Notes under the pieces: model-generated | Database searches by the model: none | The model's input: the letters and a program-made list of their open reading frames with translations, nothing else | What the model was told of the DNA's origin: nothing | Shown: piece after piece, positions 52,359-60,913 of the stretch | Numbering within the stretch: position 1 is the first letter of the stretch | Layout: every line of letters starts with the position of its first letter | Position numbers and translations under genes: made by a program | NCBI GenBank assembly: GCA_964567685.1 | Contig: CAZMNO010000007.1 | Coordinates: forward strand, 1 to 64,000 | Source of the DNA: UBA5972 sp964567685 | Lineage (GTDB): Bacteria > Pseudomonadota > Alphaproteobacteria > Rhodobacterales > Rhodobacteraceae | DNA: 64,000 nt | Reading direction: 5' to 3'

Positions 52359-53284
52359 TGGCTGTTCTTCTTATAGCTGAAGTCACCGATGGCGAACTGG
52401 CGATGGACGCCACTGCCAAGGCAATGACTGCCGCCAAAGCGTTGGGCGATGTGACCGTGCTTTGCGCCGGTGCAAATGCTTCGGCAGCAGCCGAAGCCGC
52501 AACCAAAATCGATGGCGCCGCCAAAGTGCTGTGTGCCGAGGATGCCTCGCTGGGCCACCGCCTTGCCGAACCGACTGCGGCACTGGTTGTCTCGCTTGCT
52601 GGTGATTACGAGCATATCGTCGCCCCGGCAACGACCGATGCAAAAAACGTCCTGCCGCGCATTGCGGCCCTTCTGGATGTGATGGTCATCTCCGACATTT
52701 CCGGCGTCGTTGACGGCAATACGTTTGAACGCCCGATCTATGCCGGTAACGCCATTCAGACGGTGAAATCCTCAGATGCAACCAAAGTGGTCTCGATTCG
52801 CACCTCAACCTTCGATGCCGCTGGCGAAGGTGGCTCAGCTTCTGTTGAAAACATCTCCGCAGTTGCCAATCCGGGCCTTTCGGAATGGGTTGAAGACAAG
52901 GTTGCCGAAAGCGACCGTCCTGAACTCACCTCGGCCAAAATCGTCGTTTCCGGCGGTCGTGGCGTTGGTTCGGAAGAAAGCTTTGCCATCATCGAAGCCC
53001 TGGCCGACAAACTGGGCGCCGCCGTTGGGGCCTCGCGCGCTGCGGTTGACTCGGGCTATGCACCAAACGATTGGCAGGTTGGACAGACCGGTAAAGTGGT
53101 TGCTCCAGATCTTTACATCGCCTGCGGCATTTCCGGTGCGATTCAGCACCTTGCCGGGATGAAAGACAGCAAGGTCATCGTCGCGATCAACAAGGACGAA
53201 GAAGCTCCGATCTTCCAGGTTGCTGACTACGGCCTTGTTGCCGATCTCTTTGACGCGGTACCGGCGCTGACGGACGCGCTCTGA
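52358..53284 (+). CDS. etfA: Electron transfer flavoprotein alpha subunit
   Basis: A 308-residue FAD-binding partner of EtfB. SGGRGVGSEESFAIIEALAD (about 205-224), SRAAVDSGYAPNDWQVGQTGKVV and the C-terminal FAD contacts ACGISGAIQHLAGMKDS and NKDEEAPIFQVADYG match the family. It overlaps etfB by one base (TGATG). The unit ends at the hairpin at 53299-53332. Typical length. Confidence 0.97.
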   Translation: MAVLLIAEVTDGELAMDATAKAMTAAKALGDVTVLCAGANASAAAEAATKIDGAAKVLCAEDASLGHRLAEPTAALVVSLAGDYEHIVAPATTDAKNVLPRIAALLDVMVISDISGVVDGNTFERPIYAGNAIQTVKSSDATKVVSIRTSTFDAAGEGGSASVENISAVANPGLSEWVEDKVAESDRPELTSAKIVVSGGRGVGSEESFAIIEALADKLGAAVGASRAAVDSGYAPNDWQVGQTGKVVAPDLYIACGISGAIQHLAGMKDSKVIVAINKDEEAPIFQVADYGLVADLFDAVPALTDAL

Positions 53285-53298
53285 TCCCAATGCAAATC

Positions 53299-53332
53299 AA
53301 AAGGGGCTTGCCATCTTGGCAGGCCCTTTTTT
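53299..53332 (+). terminator. Intrinsic terminator of etfBA
   Basis: AAAAGGGGCTTGCC pairs (with two G-T wobbles) with GGCAGGCCCTTTTTT around an ATCTT loop, ending in a T-run. It lies 15 bases after etfA. The complementary strand starts with A-rich bases, so it may also stop the convergent gene. Confidence 0.8.
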
Positions 53333-54167
53333 ATGCCATGCCGCGCAAAACCGGCTCAAGCTTGTCCGCGGCCAGAAAGTGAAAAGCCGGCCCCGGCAGC
53401 ACCTTGGCCGCCACTTCCTCCCCCTCGCCAAAAACCATGCCTTCCGAGCCTGCTTCTATGATCTCGGGTGAGGCAATACACTCCACCACCTGAGTTACCA
53501 AAGGGCTGAGTTCATCAACCATCCGCTGATCGACAAAAAGCGGATCACTGCCCAGACGCCCATCGATCACCTCTTCCGGGCCGTCCCCCGGCGGGTGCCC
53601 GGACATCCAGAACAGAACCGTCTTGCCCTCAATCATTTCAAGCAGTGATTTCATCCGGGCTGTCCAGGCGGCTTTGAGTTCATCCACAACAATCCCAAAC
53701 CGTGCAATATCGGCACCCGCCAATGTTTCAAGCAAATGACGCGTATAATGTATCTTATCAAAATCAACATCTCTGAAAAGCGTGCGCAACATTTTTGATG
53801 GACGGATAAACCGGTCATTGCGCCGTGGATGCACTGAATAGAACCGATTTGACAGATTATGCGCACCGGAGACCCCGATAATGGTCGCCCGCGCGCCAGC
53901 ACAGGCCAACAGGATCGAGGGATCCTTCAGATACATTTCCACCCCGGCATTCAGCGTGGCGAAATTCACGCACGGCATATCAAGCCGTTTTTGCAGAAGG
54001 CGGGTAAACGGCCTTTCAACGAACTTACCATAAGTCTCGCTGGAGCCCAGAAAGACGAAATGCGGTCGCTTGAAATCCGGCCTCGGCCCTCTGAACAAGT
54101 TCTGCGATCTGCCATATCTGTAAAGACAATAATTCAGCGAACCGTGTTTGATACGGTCATACATCAT
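53331..54167 (-). CDS. Hypothetical protein, DUF6473-like
   Basis: A 278-residue soluble protein. NYCLYRYGRSQNLFRGPRPD at the start, FVFLGSSETYGKFVERPF and AHNLSNRFYSVHPRRNDRF match my recollection of the DUF6473 family, which is found mainly in Rhodobacterales and looks like a nucleotide-sugar or sulfotransferase-type fold of unknown function. ATG at 54165-54167 or 54162-54164. It is convergent with etfA and divergent from hbdA. No signal peptide. Confidence 0.8.
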   Translation of the reverse strand: MMYDRIKHGSLNYCLYRYGRSQNLFRGPRPDFKRPHFVFLGSSETYGKFVERPFTRLLQKRLDMPCVNFATLNAGVEMYLKDPSILLACAGARATIIGVSGAHNLSNRFYSVHPRRNDRFIRPSKMLRTLFRDVDFDKIHYTRHLLETLAGADIARFGIVVDELKAAWTARMKSLLEMIEGKTVLFWMSGHPPGDGPEEVIDGRLGSDPLFVDQRMVDELSPLVTQVVECIASPEIIEAGSEGMVFGEGEEVAAKVLPGPAFHFLAADKLEPVLRGMA

Positions 54168-54345
54168 GGGACACCACCCTAATTTTCAACTCACCCGAAA
54201 CCAGCGTGGCGCATAGGTCTTGCCAAAGTGCTAAAGCTAAAATTCGACCGGTTTTGTGCAGCGGAATATGGCTTGCCTTCGGTGAGGGACGAAGCATAGA
54301 GTGCGCCAAATTTCCGGCCAGCGACTGGCCAGTCAAGGAGCAGGC

Positions 54346-55221
54346 ATGAGCATTTCCAAAGTGGGTATCGTCGGTGCAGGGCAAATGGGCAACGGCATTG
54401 CCCATGTGTTCGCATTGGCAGGATTTGACGTGCATCTGAATGATATTTCCGAAGATGCGCTGGTGGCGGCGATTGAAACGATCACAAAAAACATGGCCCG
54501 CCAGGTCGCCCGCGGCACCGTTACGCAAGAGGCAATGGATCAGGGTCTGAAACAGATCACCACCACCTCAACCCTGACCGACCTTGGCGCCAGTGATCTG
54601 ATCATCGAAGCCGCGACCGAACGTGAGGCCATCAAACAGGCGATTTTTGAAGACCTGATCCCGCATCTCAATCCTGAAACCATCCTGGCCTCAAACACTT
54701 CGTCAATATCAATCACCCGCCTTGCGTCCCGCACCGACCGCCCGGAAAAATTCATGGGCGTTCACTTCATGAACCCGGTGCCGCTGATGGAACTGGTCGA
54801 ACTGATCCGGGGTATTGCCACGGACGAAGAGACCTATCAGAAACTGCATGAAGTTGTGTTGAAGATCGGCAAAGTCCCGACCGCAGCCGAAGATTTTCCC
54901 GCCTTTATCGTCAACCGCATCCTGATGCCGATGATCAACGAGGCAATTTACACACTTTATGAGGGCATCGGATCAGTCAGAGGCATCGATACTTCGATGA
55001 AACTTGGCGCACACCACCCGATGGGCCCGCTGGAGCTTGCCGATTTTATCGGGCTCGATACTTGTCTTGCGATCATGAACGTCCTGCATGAGGGTCTGGC
55101 CGACACAAAATACCGCCCTTGCCCGCTTTTAACCAAATATGTCGAAGCTGGCTGGTACGGGCGAAAAACCGGACGCGGATTTTACGATTATCGGGGCGAT
55201 GTTCCGGTGCCGACACGCTGA
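54346..55221 (+). CDS. 3-hydroxybutyryl-CoA dehydrogenase
   Basis: A 291-residue NAD-dependent enzyme that oxidises or makes 3-hydroxybutyryl-CoA. VGIVGAGQMGNGIAHV (6-21) is the dinucleotide site; SNTSSISIT, GVHFMNPVPLMELVE (His about 139) and HHPMGPLELADFIGLD hold catalytic and substrate residues. The length and motifs match PaaH/Hbd. The ATG at 54346 follows AAGGAGCAGGC, a good ribosome binding site. It is close to etfBA, as in many alphaproteobacteria, and ends 13 bases from a convergent acyltransferase gene. Confidence 0.95.
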   Translation: MSISKVGIVGAGQMGNGIAHVFALAGFDVHLNDISEDALVAAIETITKNMARQVARGTVTQEAMDQGLKQITTTSTLTDLGASDLIIEAATEREAIKQAIFEDLIPHLNPETILASNTSSISITRLASRTDRPEKFMGVHFMNPVPLMELVELIRGIATDEETYQKLHEVVLKIGKVPTAAEDFPAFIVNRILMPMINEAIYTLYEGIGSVRGIDTSMKLGAHHPMGPLELADFIGLDTCLAIMNVLHEGLADTKYRPCPLLTKYVEAGWYGRKTGRGFYDYRGDVPVPTR

Positions 55222-55234
55222 CCGGCGATCCTGT

Positions 55235-56083
55235 TCAAGATTTCAGCTTCAGCACCGTTTCACGCAGATGCTCCATGAACCCGCGCGGATCAGCCTGCCA
55301 GGGATCGATCTCATCCCGGTCAATCGCCTTGCCGATCACTGGCTTTTGCGGCTTGTTCATTGCGTGCGCTATTTCATGCAGCAGCAGCCCTTGCCGGACC
55401 GTGATCGAAAACTGATTGGCCATCTGGAACCAGCGGCTGTTCTGCCCGGGAAAATAGATCGGCACGACTCGCGCTTTGCTTTTCAGGATCATCTTGGCGG
55501 TAAAGGGCAGCCATTCCGCCTCTACCGCCTCACCTAACCAGCCGGGTGAGGTGGCCACCTGCCCTGCTGGAAACAGGATAATGACGCCATTGTCATTGAG
55601 ATGATCCATCGCCAGCTTGCGCATCTCGATATTCATTCTGAGTGCATTCGGCTCGTGCGGAAACGCCACAGGCAGCATGTGATACTGAATGATCGGCACA
55701 TTCGTCAGCAACGAGCGGGTCAGGATTTTGAAATCCTGCCGCACCTGCCCCACCAGTTCAGCCAGGATCATCCCGTCAACCAGCCCATGCGGGTGATTGG
55801 CAACGATGACCACCGGGCCTTCCTTGGGAATATTGGCGATCTGGCTTTTTGGTGTCTGCAGATCGATCTTCAGCAGATCAATCGCGCGGCGCCAGAATTC
55901 TGTGTTTTCAACCTGCCCGGCAGCTTCGAATTTGCGCACCAGCTTCAGCAGCACCAGCTTGCCGGTCAATAGCTCGATGATGCGGATAATCAGCGCCTTG
56001 AACGGGTTGGTGAACGTTCCCGCATAAGAGAGGTTCCGGCCGTCATATGGCGTGTCGTCCAGAGGGGCGAATTCGTCTTGCAC
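55235..56083 (-). CDS. Lysophospholipid acyltransferase family protein
   Basis: A 282-residue PlsC-like acyltransferase. VIVANHPHGLVDGM (92-105) is the catalytic block and FPAGQVATSPG (about 175-185) and VVPIYFPGQNS are the later blocks. The NHPxGxxDG form is the variant seen in OlsA-like and hemolysin-like acyltransferases, not the plain NHxSxxD form of PlsC, so an ornithine-lipid or other lipid role is possible. It has a short hydrophobic region near 32-47. It follows the HPr gene on the same strand. Confidence 0.85.
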   Translation of the reverse strand: MQDEFAPLDDTPYDGRNLSYAGTFTNPFKALIIRIIELLTGKLVLLKLVRKFEAAGQVENTEFWRRAIDLLKIDLQTPKSQIANIPKEGPVVIVANHPHGLVDGMILAELVGQVRQDFKILTRSLLTNVPIIQYHMLPVAFPHEPNALRMNIEMRKLAMDHLNDNGVIILFPAGQVATSPGWLGEAVEAEWLPFTAKMILKSKARVVPIYFPGQNSRWFQMANQFSITVRQGLLLHEIAHAMNKPQKPVIGKAIDRDEIDPWQADPRGFMEHLRETVLKLKS

Positions 56084-56125
56084 TCAGGTCGTCCTCTATA
56101 AGCACCTTTTCAGGCGCGACCCTTT

Positions 56126-56398
56126 TCAGGCCTCTTCGCCGAAGCGGCTCTTTACCAATTCTTTCAGGGCCTCCGCAAGGGCTTCCGCCTCAGCCCCCGC
56201 AGTTTTAACCGCGATTTCCGTGCCGTTGGACGCTGCCAGCATCAAAAGGCCCATGATCGAGTCACCGGAAACCGTCATACCATCCTTAGTGACTTCCGCC
56301 TCGGCGTCAAACCGTTCTACGGTCTCGACAAATTTTGCCGAGGCGCGGGCATGAAGACCCTTGGCGTTTGTAATAGGCAAGCACAGATCAATAAACAT
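56126..56398 (-). CDS. HPr-family phosphocarrier protein
   Basis: A 90-residue HPr homologue. NAKGLHARASAKFVE (11-25) holds the phosphorylated His16, and GDSIMGLLMLAAS (45-57) holds Ser47, the usual HprK target. It has no adjacent sugar permease and belongs to the regulatory PTS chain EI-HPr-EIIA. ATG at 56396-56398. The EIIA gene stop is 3 bases upstream, and HprK lies in the same operon, supporting a working Ser47 switch. Confidence 0.94.
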   Translation of the reverse strand: MFIDLCLPITNAKGLHARASAKFVETVERFDAEAEVTKDGMTVSGDSIMGLLMLAASNGTEIAVKTAGAEAEALAEALKELVKSRFGEEA

Positions 56399-56401
56399 CT
56401 T

Positions 56402-56791
56402 TCAAACCCCACCGTCGCAGCAATCGATATATTTTCTGCCCGCTTCAAGCGCACATCCAACGGCTTCTTCCACCGGTTTTTGCCGGCATTTTGCCAGTTT
56501 TATCAGCATGGGAAGATTTGCGCCGTAAAGGATTTTTCGGTCTGCCGCCTGACAGGCAGGCATGGACAGATTCGAGGGTGAGCCGCCAAACATATCGGTG
56601 ACCACAACGACACCGTCGCCCTGATCTACCTCATCTGCCGCGCGCCCGATCTCCTGTTTCTTGACGTCGCGATCATGCTCGGCTTCGATGGCTATTGAAC
56701 GGATACCGGTTTGCTCGCCCACGACATGCTCAACCGCAGCCAGATACTCTCGAGCCAGGCCACCATGCGCGACAATCACAATTCCTATCAA
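56402..56791 (-). CDS. PTS EIIA component, mannose-family type
   Basis: A 129-residue EIIA of the mannose (ManX-like) fold. IGIVIVAHGGLA (2-13) gives the phosphorylated His9, and VVTDMFGGSPSNL and GANLPMLIKLA follow. No EIIB, EIIC or EIID gene is near, so it acts in regulation, not transport. The start is TTG at 56789-56791, preceded by AAGGG; the longer ATG reading adds 91 residues that overlap RapZ and lack family match. Its target in this operon may be HprK or a transcription factor. Confidence 0.9.
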   Translation of the reverse strand: MIGIVIVAHGGLAREYLAAVEHVVGEQTGIRSIAIEAEHDRDVKKQEIGRAADEVDQGDGVVVVTDMFGGSPSNLSMPACQAADRKILYGANLPMLIKLAKCRQKPVEEAVGCALEAGRKYIDCCDGGV

Positions 56792-56831
56792 ACGTCTCTT
56801 ACCCTTTTGCCTGATGGTCCAGGGGTTCTGG

Positions 56832-57722
56832 TCAATCAGCGAACCGATCAAGTTCCCGGTGGCGAATAGACACCTGCCAGCCGCGCTGTGCAAGGGCATT
56901 TGCCATTGCTTCAGCGACATAGACTGAACGGTGTTGCCCTCCGGTGCACCCAAGGGCAAGGGTGAAATAGGATTTTCCCTCTTCGCGATAGGCTGGCAGC
57001 AGGGAATCAACCAGGTCGGTCGCACGCTCAAAGAAGTCGGCAAACCTTGGATCCTGCTTGACAAAAGCTACGACCTTTGCGTCACGCCCGTCGCTGCTGC
57101 GCAGGGATTTATCCCAATGCGGATTACGCAGAAAGCGGCAATCCAAAACCATGTCCAATCCCCGTGGTATGCCACGTTTGTACGAAAAAGACTGAACCGA
57201 AACAGCCATCTTGTGCGAATCTTCGCCGCCAAACCAGGTGCCCATTTCAGCCCGCAGATCGTGCGGCGTCATTTCCGATGTATCGATCAGGATATCGGCG
57301 CGATTGCGCAACGTACCCAAGAGATCAAGCTCGCGGGTAATCCCTTCAAGAGGCGTTTCATCCGGGGCTAGCGGGTGGCGGCGGCGGGTTTCGGAATAGC
57401 GGCGCACCAGAACATCGGTGACACAGTCAAGATAGACAAGAGTGCAGTCAAACATCGCTTCGCCAGCGATGATGTTGACAGCTTCTATCAGGCCGGCTGC
57501 ACTGAAATCCCGGTTTCTCACATCCACACCCAGTGCCAGGTGGCGGGTCATCGGCGGGCCCGAAAGAAGGCGCGGCAGCATGGTTAGGGGCAGGTTGTCA
57601 ATCGCCTCAAACCCCATATCCTCCAACGCGTGAATGGTGGTTGAGCGTCCGGCCCCCGAAGGTCCGGTAACCAGAACGACCTTGAATGTATTCTGCGAAG
57701 TTTTTGCCTCTTTGATCGTCAT
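56832..57722 (-). CDS. rapZ: RapZ-family RNase adapter/P-loop protein
   Basis: A 296-residue YvcJ/RapZ protein. The P-loop reads GPSGAGRST (20-28), with Arg26 where Lys is usual. GFEAIDNLPLTMLPRLL, GCTGGQHRSVYVAE and the C-terminal region are otherwise well conserved. Enterobacterial RapZ targets the GlmZ small RNA; the role in alphaproteobacteria is less clear. Its ATG follows the hprK stop without a gap (TGAATG). It sits between hprK and EIIA in one operon. Confidence 0.92.
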   Translation of the reverse strand: MTIKEAKTSQNTFKVVLVTGPSGAGRSTTIHALEDMGFEAIDNLPLTMLPRLLSGPPMTRHLALGVDVRNRDFSAAGLIEAVNIIAGEAMFDCTLVYLDCVTDVLVRRYSETRRRHPLAPDETPLEGITRELDLLGTLRNRADILIDTSEMTPHDLRAEMGTWFGGEDSHKMAVSVQSFSYKRGIPRGLDMVLDCRFLRNPHWDKSLRSSDGRDAKVVAFVKQDPRFADFFERATDLVDSLLPAYREEGKSYFTLALGCTGGQHRSVYVAEAMANALAQRGWQVSIRHRELDRFAD

Positions 57723-58154
57723 TCAGTTGCGCCTTCCGCCGCGCAGATAAAGATGAATCGCGGGGGCGAGATTGGATTGGTCCTTGCCGCAAATCAAATC
57801 TATTTCCACTCCCATGACTGTGCGCTTTTGCATCTCAGGCAGCCGGTTTGGCTCGGATTTGTCAAGGTCGACGATCAAGGCAACGATCTGTGGTCCGGTC
57901 GCCGGGGCGGCAAGGATGCCGACATTGCGGGCTTCGATCTTACCGGCAAGTGCCTTGGGAACCGAAGCAATGATAGCGCCCTCAATGGCCTCAAGGCGGG
58001 TCCGGTCATCGGCAACAAGATCTGCCCCGCGCGAAATCAGATCAAGCGCCAGCGCCGATTTGCCGGTGCCGGATCGACCGGTAATAAGTACAGCCCGCCC
58101 GGCGATTGAAACAGAGCTGGCGTGAATGATCTCTTTTGCCTCTGAACCGGTCAC
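57723..58154 (-). CDS. hprK: HPr kinase/phosphorylase, short C-terminal form
   Basis: A 143-residue kinase domain without the N-terminal domain of Gram-positive HprK, as is usual in alphaproteobacteria. The Walker A GRSGTGKSALA lies at about 26-36 and DLISRGADLVADD at about 38-50. It would phosphorylate HPr on Ser47. GTG at 58152-58154 overlaps the chvG stop by 4 bases (GTGA), so it is translated with the sensor kinase. Confidence 0.9.
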   Translation of the reverse strand: MTGSEAKEIIHASSVSIAGRAVLITGRSGTGKSALALDLISRGADLVADDRTRLEAIEGAIIASVPKALAGKIEARNVGILAAPATGPQIVALIVDLDKSEPNRLPEMQKRTVMGVEIDLICGKDQSNLAPAIHLYLRGGRRN

Positions 58155-59878
58155 ACCGGCAGACCGACCACAAAGCGGGCCCCCAGAGGTTCCGAAGTTA
58201 CATCCGCCTCGGTCGGGCGAATATTTTCCGCCCAGATCACGCCGCCATGGGCTTCGACAATCTGCCGTGAAATGGCAAGGCCCAGCCCGGAGTGATTGCC
58301 AAAATCGTTCTGCGGCCGCTCTGAATAAAAACGGCTGAATATCTTGCCCAGCGCCTCTTCGGGAATGCCGGGGCCGGTATCTTCCACCACCACCAGAACC
58401 CGGTCTTCGCGCTGACGCGCCCAGAGCCGCACCGCATCGCCATCCTGACAGAACGACAGCGCATTTGTCAGCAGGTTGACAAAGACCTGCGCCAGCCGCG
58501 CCTCAAGACCGTGCACGATGATCTGTGTATCGGGAAGATCGGCGATAAATTCAGCCCCGATTTCTTCCGCTTCCAGCTGATTATAGGTCACAAGGTTCTG
58601 CAAGGTGGCCACCAGATCGAAGGCCTGCATCTCTTCCTTGACCAGTTCACTGTCCAGCCGCGACGCGTTGGAAATGTCTGAAACCAGCCGATCCAGCCGC
58701 CGCACGTCATGCTCAATCACCGACAACAGCTTGCCCCGTTGCACATCGTTCTTGGCAACCCGCAAGGTATCAACTGCGGACCTGAGCGAAGATAACGGGT
58801 TCTTGATTTCATGGGCCACATCGGCGGCAAACTGTTCGTTACTTTCGATCCGGTCATAAAGGGCCGCGATCATGCCACGCAGCGCACCGGATAATCGCCC
58901 GATTTCATCGGGCCGTCCGGTCATATCGGGGATACGCACCCGGTTCGGGCTCATCTTGCGGGCATTTTTTGTCTTGCCCAACTCCGCCGCCATTGCCAGA
59001 TCTCGCAAAGGGTTGGCAATCGTGCCTGCCAAAACCAGCGACAGGCCGATTGAAACCAGAATTGCCACAACGAACATCTGCAGAACCTGCTCGCGCTCGT
59101 GGCGCACGATTTCATTAATTTCACCGGATACTGTGGTCAGAACCAAAGCACCGAGAACCTCGCCATCGCGCCCGATCGGTGTGGCCACCGCAAATAATAG
59201 ATCGCCGCTTGTGTCACTGACATTATGGCCCCTGGTCTGCCCTTTGAGTCCGAAATGCACCACCTGCATCGCCAGTTCCTGCGCGCCAAGAACAGGATTG
59301 GCGTCCTGCGTGCCAAAGAGGTTCGACACCCGTTCCCAGATCGCATTCAGAAAATCGGTCATGAATGTTCCGTAAGGGGCAGTTGTAGACCCCTCTCCGG
59401 CTGAATCAAACTTGCGGGTCAGGCCGACAGAGGTTGCGACGACGCTTTCTTCAATGTCAAAAACAAAAACCTCAACTCCGGATGCCAGATCGAGATCGCC
59501 AAGTATGCGTGTCGGTGAAATGCCATCACCTGCGGCCAGATCGACAGGGCCGACTGACGGTAATTCAGCCTCAAATACTTTTGAGATCAGTCGCGCCTCG
59601 GTCACCAGACCGCGCTCGCGCTGTTCAACCAGCCCTTCGCGGAACTGTGCAAGGTAAAGCACGCCCCCGACCAGCACCACCAGCGCCAGCAGGTTAAAGG
59701 TGATGATTTTGCGTGCCAGCGGTGAGCGGTTCAGAAAGATCCAGCCGCGACCCGGTTCAGGGGGCGGCTCAGTCGGTTCGTCTTCGCGGGCGCGTTCATC
59801 CCAGTCATCGCCAAGAATGATCTCTGCATTGCCGGCAGGTTCGGCTTTATCCGCGTCGATTTCCGACACTGCATTCAT
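58151..59878 (-). CDS. chvG: Sensor histidine kinase ChvG
   Basis: A 575-residue two-helix membrane sensor kinase. Helices lie near 56-76 and about 265-290, enclosing a periplasmic domain of about 190 residues. A HAMP region follows, then the H-box VAHEIKNPLSSLRSAVDTLR (His about 354) and ATPase blocks VNLLTNALSF, VVVEDTGPGIPEEALG and GLGLAISRQIVEAHGG. In Agrobacterium and Sinorhizobium ChvG/ExoS responds to acidity and envelope stress and phosphorylates ChvI. Its ends overlap chvI (ATGA) and hprK (GTGA). Confidence 0.95.
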   Translation of the reverse strand: MNAVSEIDADKAEPAGNAEIILGDDWDERAREDEPTEPPPEPGRGWIFLNRSPLARKIITFNLLALVVLVGGVLYLAQFREGLVEQRERGLVTEARLISKVFEAELPSVGPVDLAAGDGISPTRILGDLDLASGVEVFVFDIEESVVATSVGLTRKFDSAGEGSTTAPYGTFMTDFLNAIWERVSNLFGTQDANPVLGAQELAMQVVHFGLKGQTRGHNVSDTSGDLLFAVATPIGRDGEVLGALVLTTVSGEINEIVRHEREQVLQMFVVAILVSIGLSLVLAGTIANPLRDLAMAAELGKTKNARKMSPNRVRIPDMTGRPDEIGRLSGALRGMIAALYDRIESNEQFAADVAHEIKNPLSSLRSAVDTLRVAKNDVQRGKLLSVIEHDVRRLDRLVSDISNASRLDSELVKEEMQAFDLVATLQNLVTYNQLEAEEIGAEFIADLPDTQIIVHGLEARLAQVFVNLLTNALSFCQDGDAVRLWARQREDRVLVVVEDTGPGIPEEALGKIFSRFYSERPQNDFGNHSGLGLAISRQIVEAHGGVIWAENIRPTEADVTSEPLGARFVVGLPV

Positions 59879-60576
59879 GCCTCGGTATACCGATAACCTA
59901 TTCCATAAAGCGTTTCGATTGATGAGAACTCAGAATCAACCGAGCGCATTTTCTTGCGCAGGCGTTTGATGTGGCTGTCAATCGTGCGGTCATCCACATA
60001 GACCTGATCGTCATAAGCAACATCCATCAGCTGGTCGCGGCTTTTGACAAAACCCGGTCGCGTTGCCAATGCCTGCAGCAGCAGAAATTCTGTCACCGTC
60101 AGGCTGACACTGTCGCCTTTCCACATAACCGAATGGCGCAGGGGATCCATCACCAGCGAACCACGCTCAATCAGCTTGCTTTCCGCCGGATCATCACCGG
60201 CATCCGAGGTAATCGCCTCCTGCCGCCTGAGAATGGCGCGGATGCGCTCTACCAGAAGGCGCTGTGAAAACGGTTTGCGCACATAATCGTCGGCCCCCAT
60301 CCTGAGGCCCAGAACCTCGTCAATCTCGTCATCCTTGGAGGTCAGAAAGATCACCGGCATATCCGACTTCTGCCGGATGCGGTGCAACAGATCCATTCCG
60401 TCCATACGCGGCATCTTGATATCAAGCACCGCTATGTCCGGCAGTTTCTGATTGAAACTGTCCAAAGCGGACTGGCCGTCATTATAGGTTGTGACGTCGT
60501 AGCCCTCTGCTTCAAGTGTCATGGATACCGAAGTCAGGATGTTCCTGTCGTCATCCACCAAAGCGATCGTTGACAT
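59875..60576 (-). CDS. chvI: OmpR-family response regulator ChvI
   Basis: A 233-residue two-domain regulator. The receiver has the acidic pocket Asp8-Asp9-Asp10 region, phospho-acceptor Asp52 in VLDIKMPRMDG and SKDDE with the conserved Lys. A winged-helix DNA-binding domain occupies about 125-230 with DRTIDSHIKRLRKKM. The sequence closely matches alphaproteobacterial ChvI. It controls envelope and acid-response genes; pckA, divergent from it, is a known member of this regulon in Agrobacterium. ATG at 60574-60576 heads the operon. Confidence 0.96.
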   Translation of the reverse strand: MSTIALVDDDRNILTSVSMTLEAEGYDVTTYNDGQSALDSFNQKLPDIAVLDIKMPRMDGMDLLHRIRQKSDMPVIFLTSKDDEIDEVLGLRMGADDYVRKPFSQRLLVERIRAILRRQEAITSDAGDDPAESKLIERGSLVMDPLRHSVMWKGDSVSLTVTEFLLLQALATRPGFVKSRDQLMDVAYDDQVYVDDRTIDSHIKRLRKKMRSVDSEFSSIETLYGIGYRYTEA

Positions 60577-60913
60577 GTCGCTTGCCCCTTTTACTGCCCA
60601 GTTCTTATTTTTCCGGCATTTTCCGCATAATGACTCCCAGAATCAACTGCTAACTGCGTATTCACGGTGTTCACAATTGGAAACAAATGTTCATTTGGAT
60701 AATATATGACTAATTTGTCGCGGAATTGGCGCGGATTAGTTTATTTTGTAGACCGGATGCCTCTGTTTCTTTCGATATCTCATGGTATACAGGCGCCGTT
60801 CCTGCCCTGGCGGAACCCGCATGACCAACTGGCCTCGGTCGTGTTGTCTGGAATGACGAAACAGATTTTGGCGGAGAAACTGGTCGCACCCCGCCAGCCA
60901 CGGAGCAATTACT
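60577..60913. promoter_or_regulatory. chvI-pckA divergent promoter region
   Basis: These 337 bases between divergent genes hold no supported gene. A short inverted repeat, CAAAT-GTTC-ATTTG, lies at 60684-60697, immediately followed by the AT-rich GATAATATATG (60698-60708), a possible -10 element for rightward transcription. No convincing -35 partner at the usual spacing was found. ChvI control of pckA is known in Agrobacterium, so a ChvI site may lie here; I cannot place it. Confidence 0.4.
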
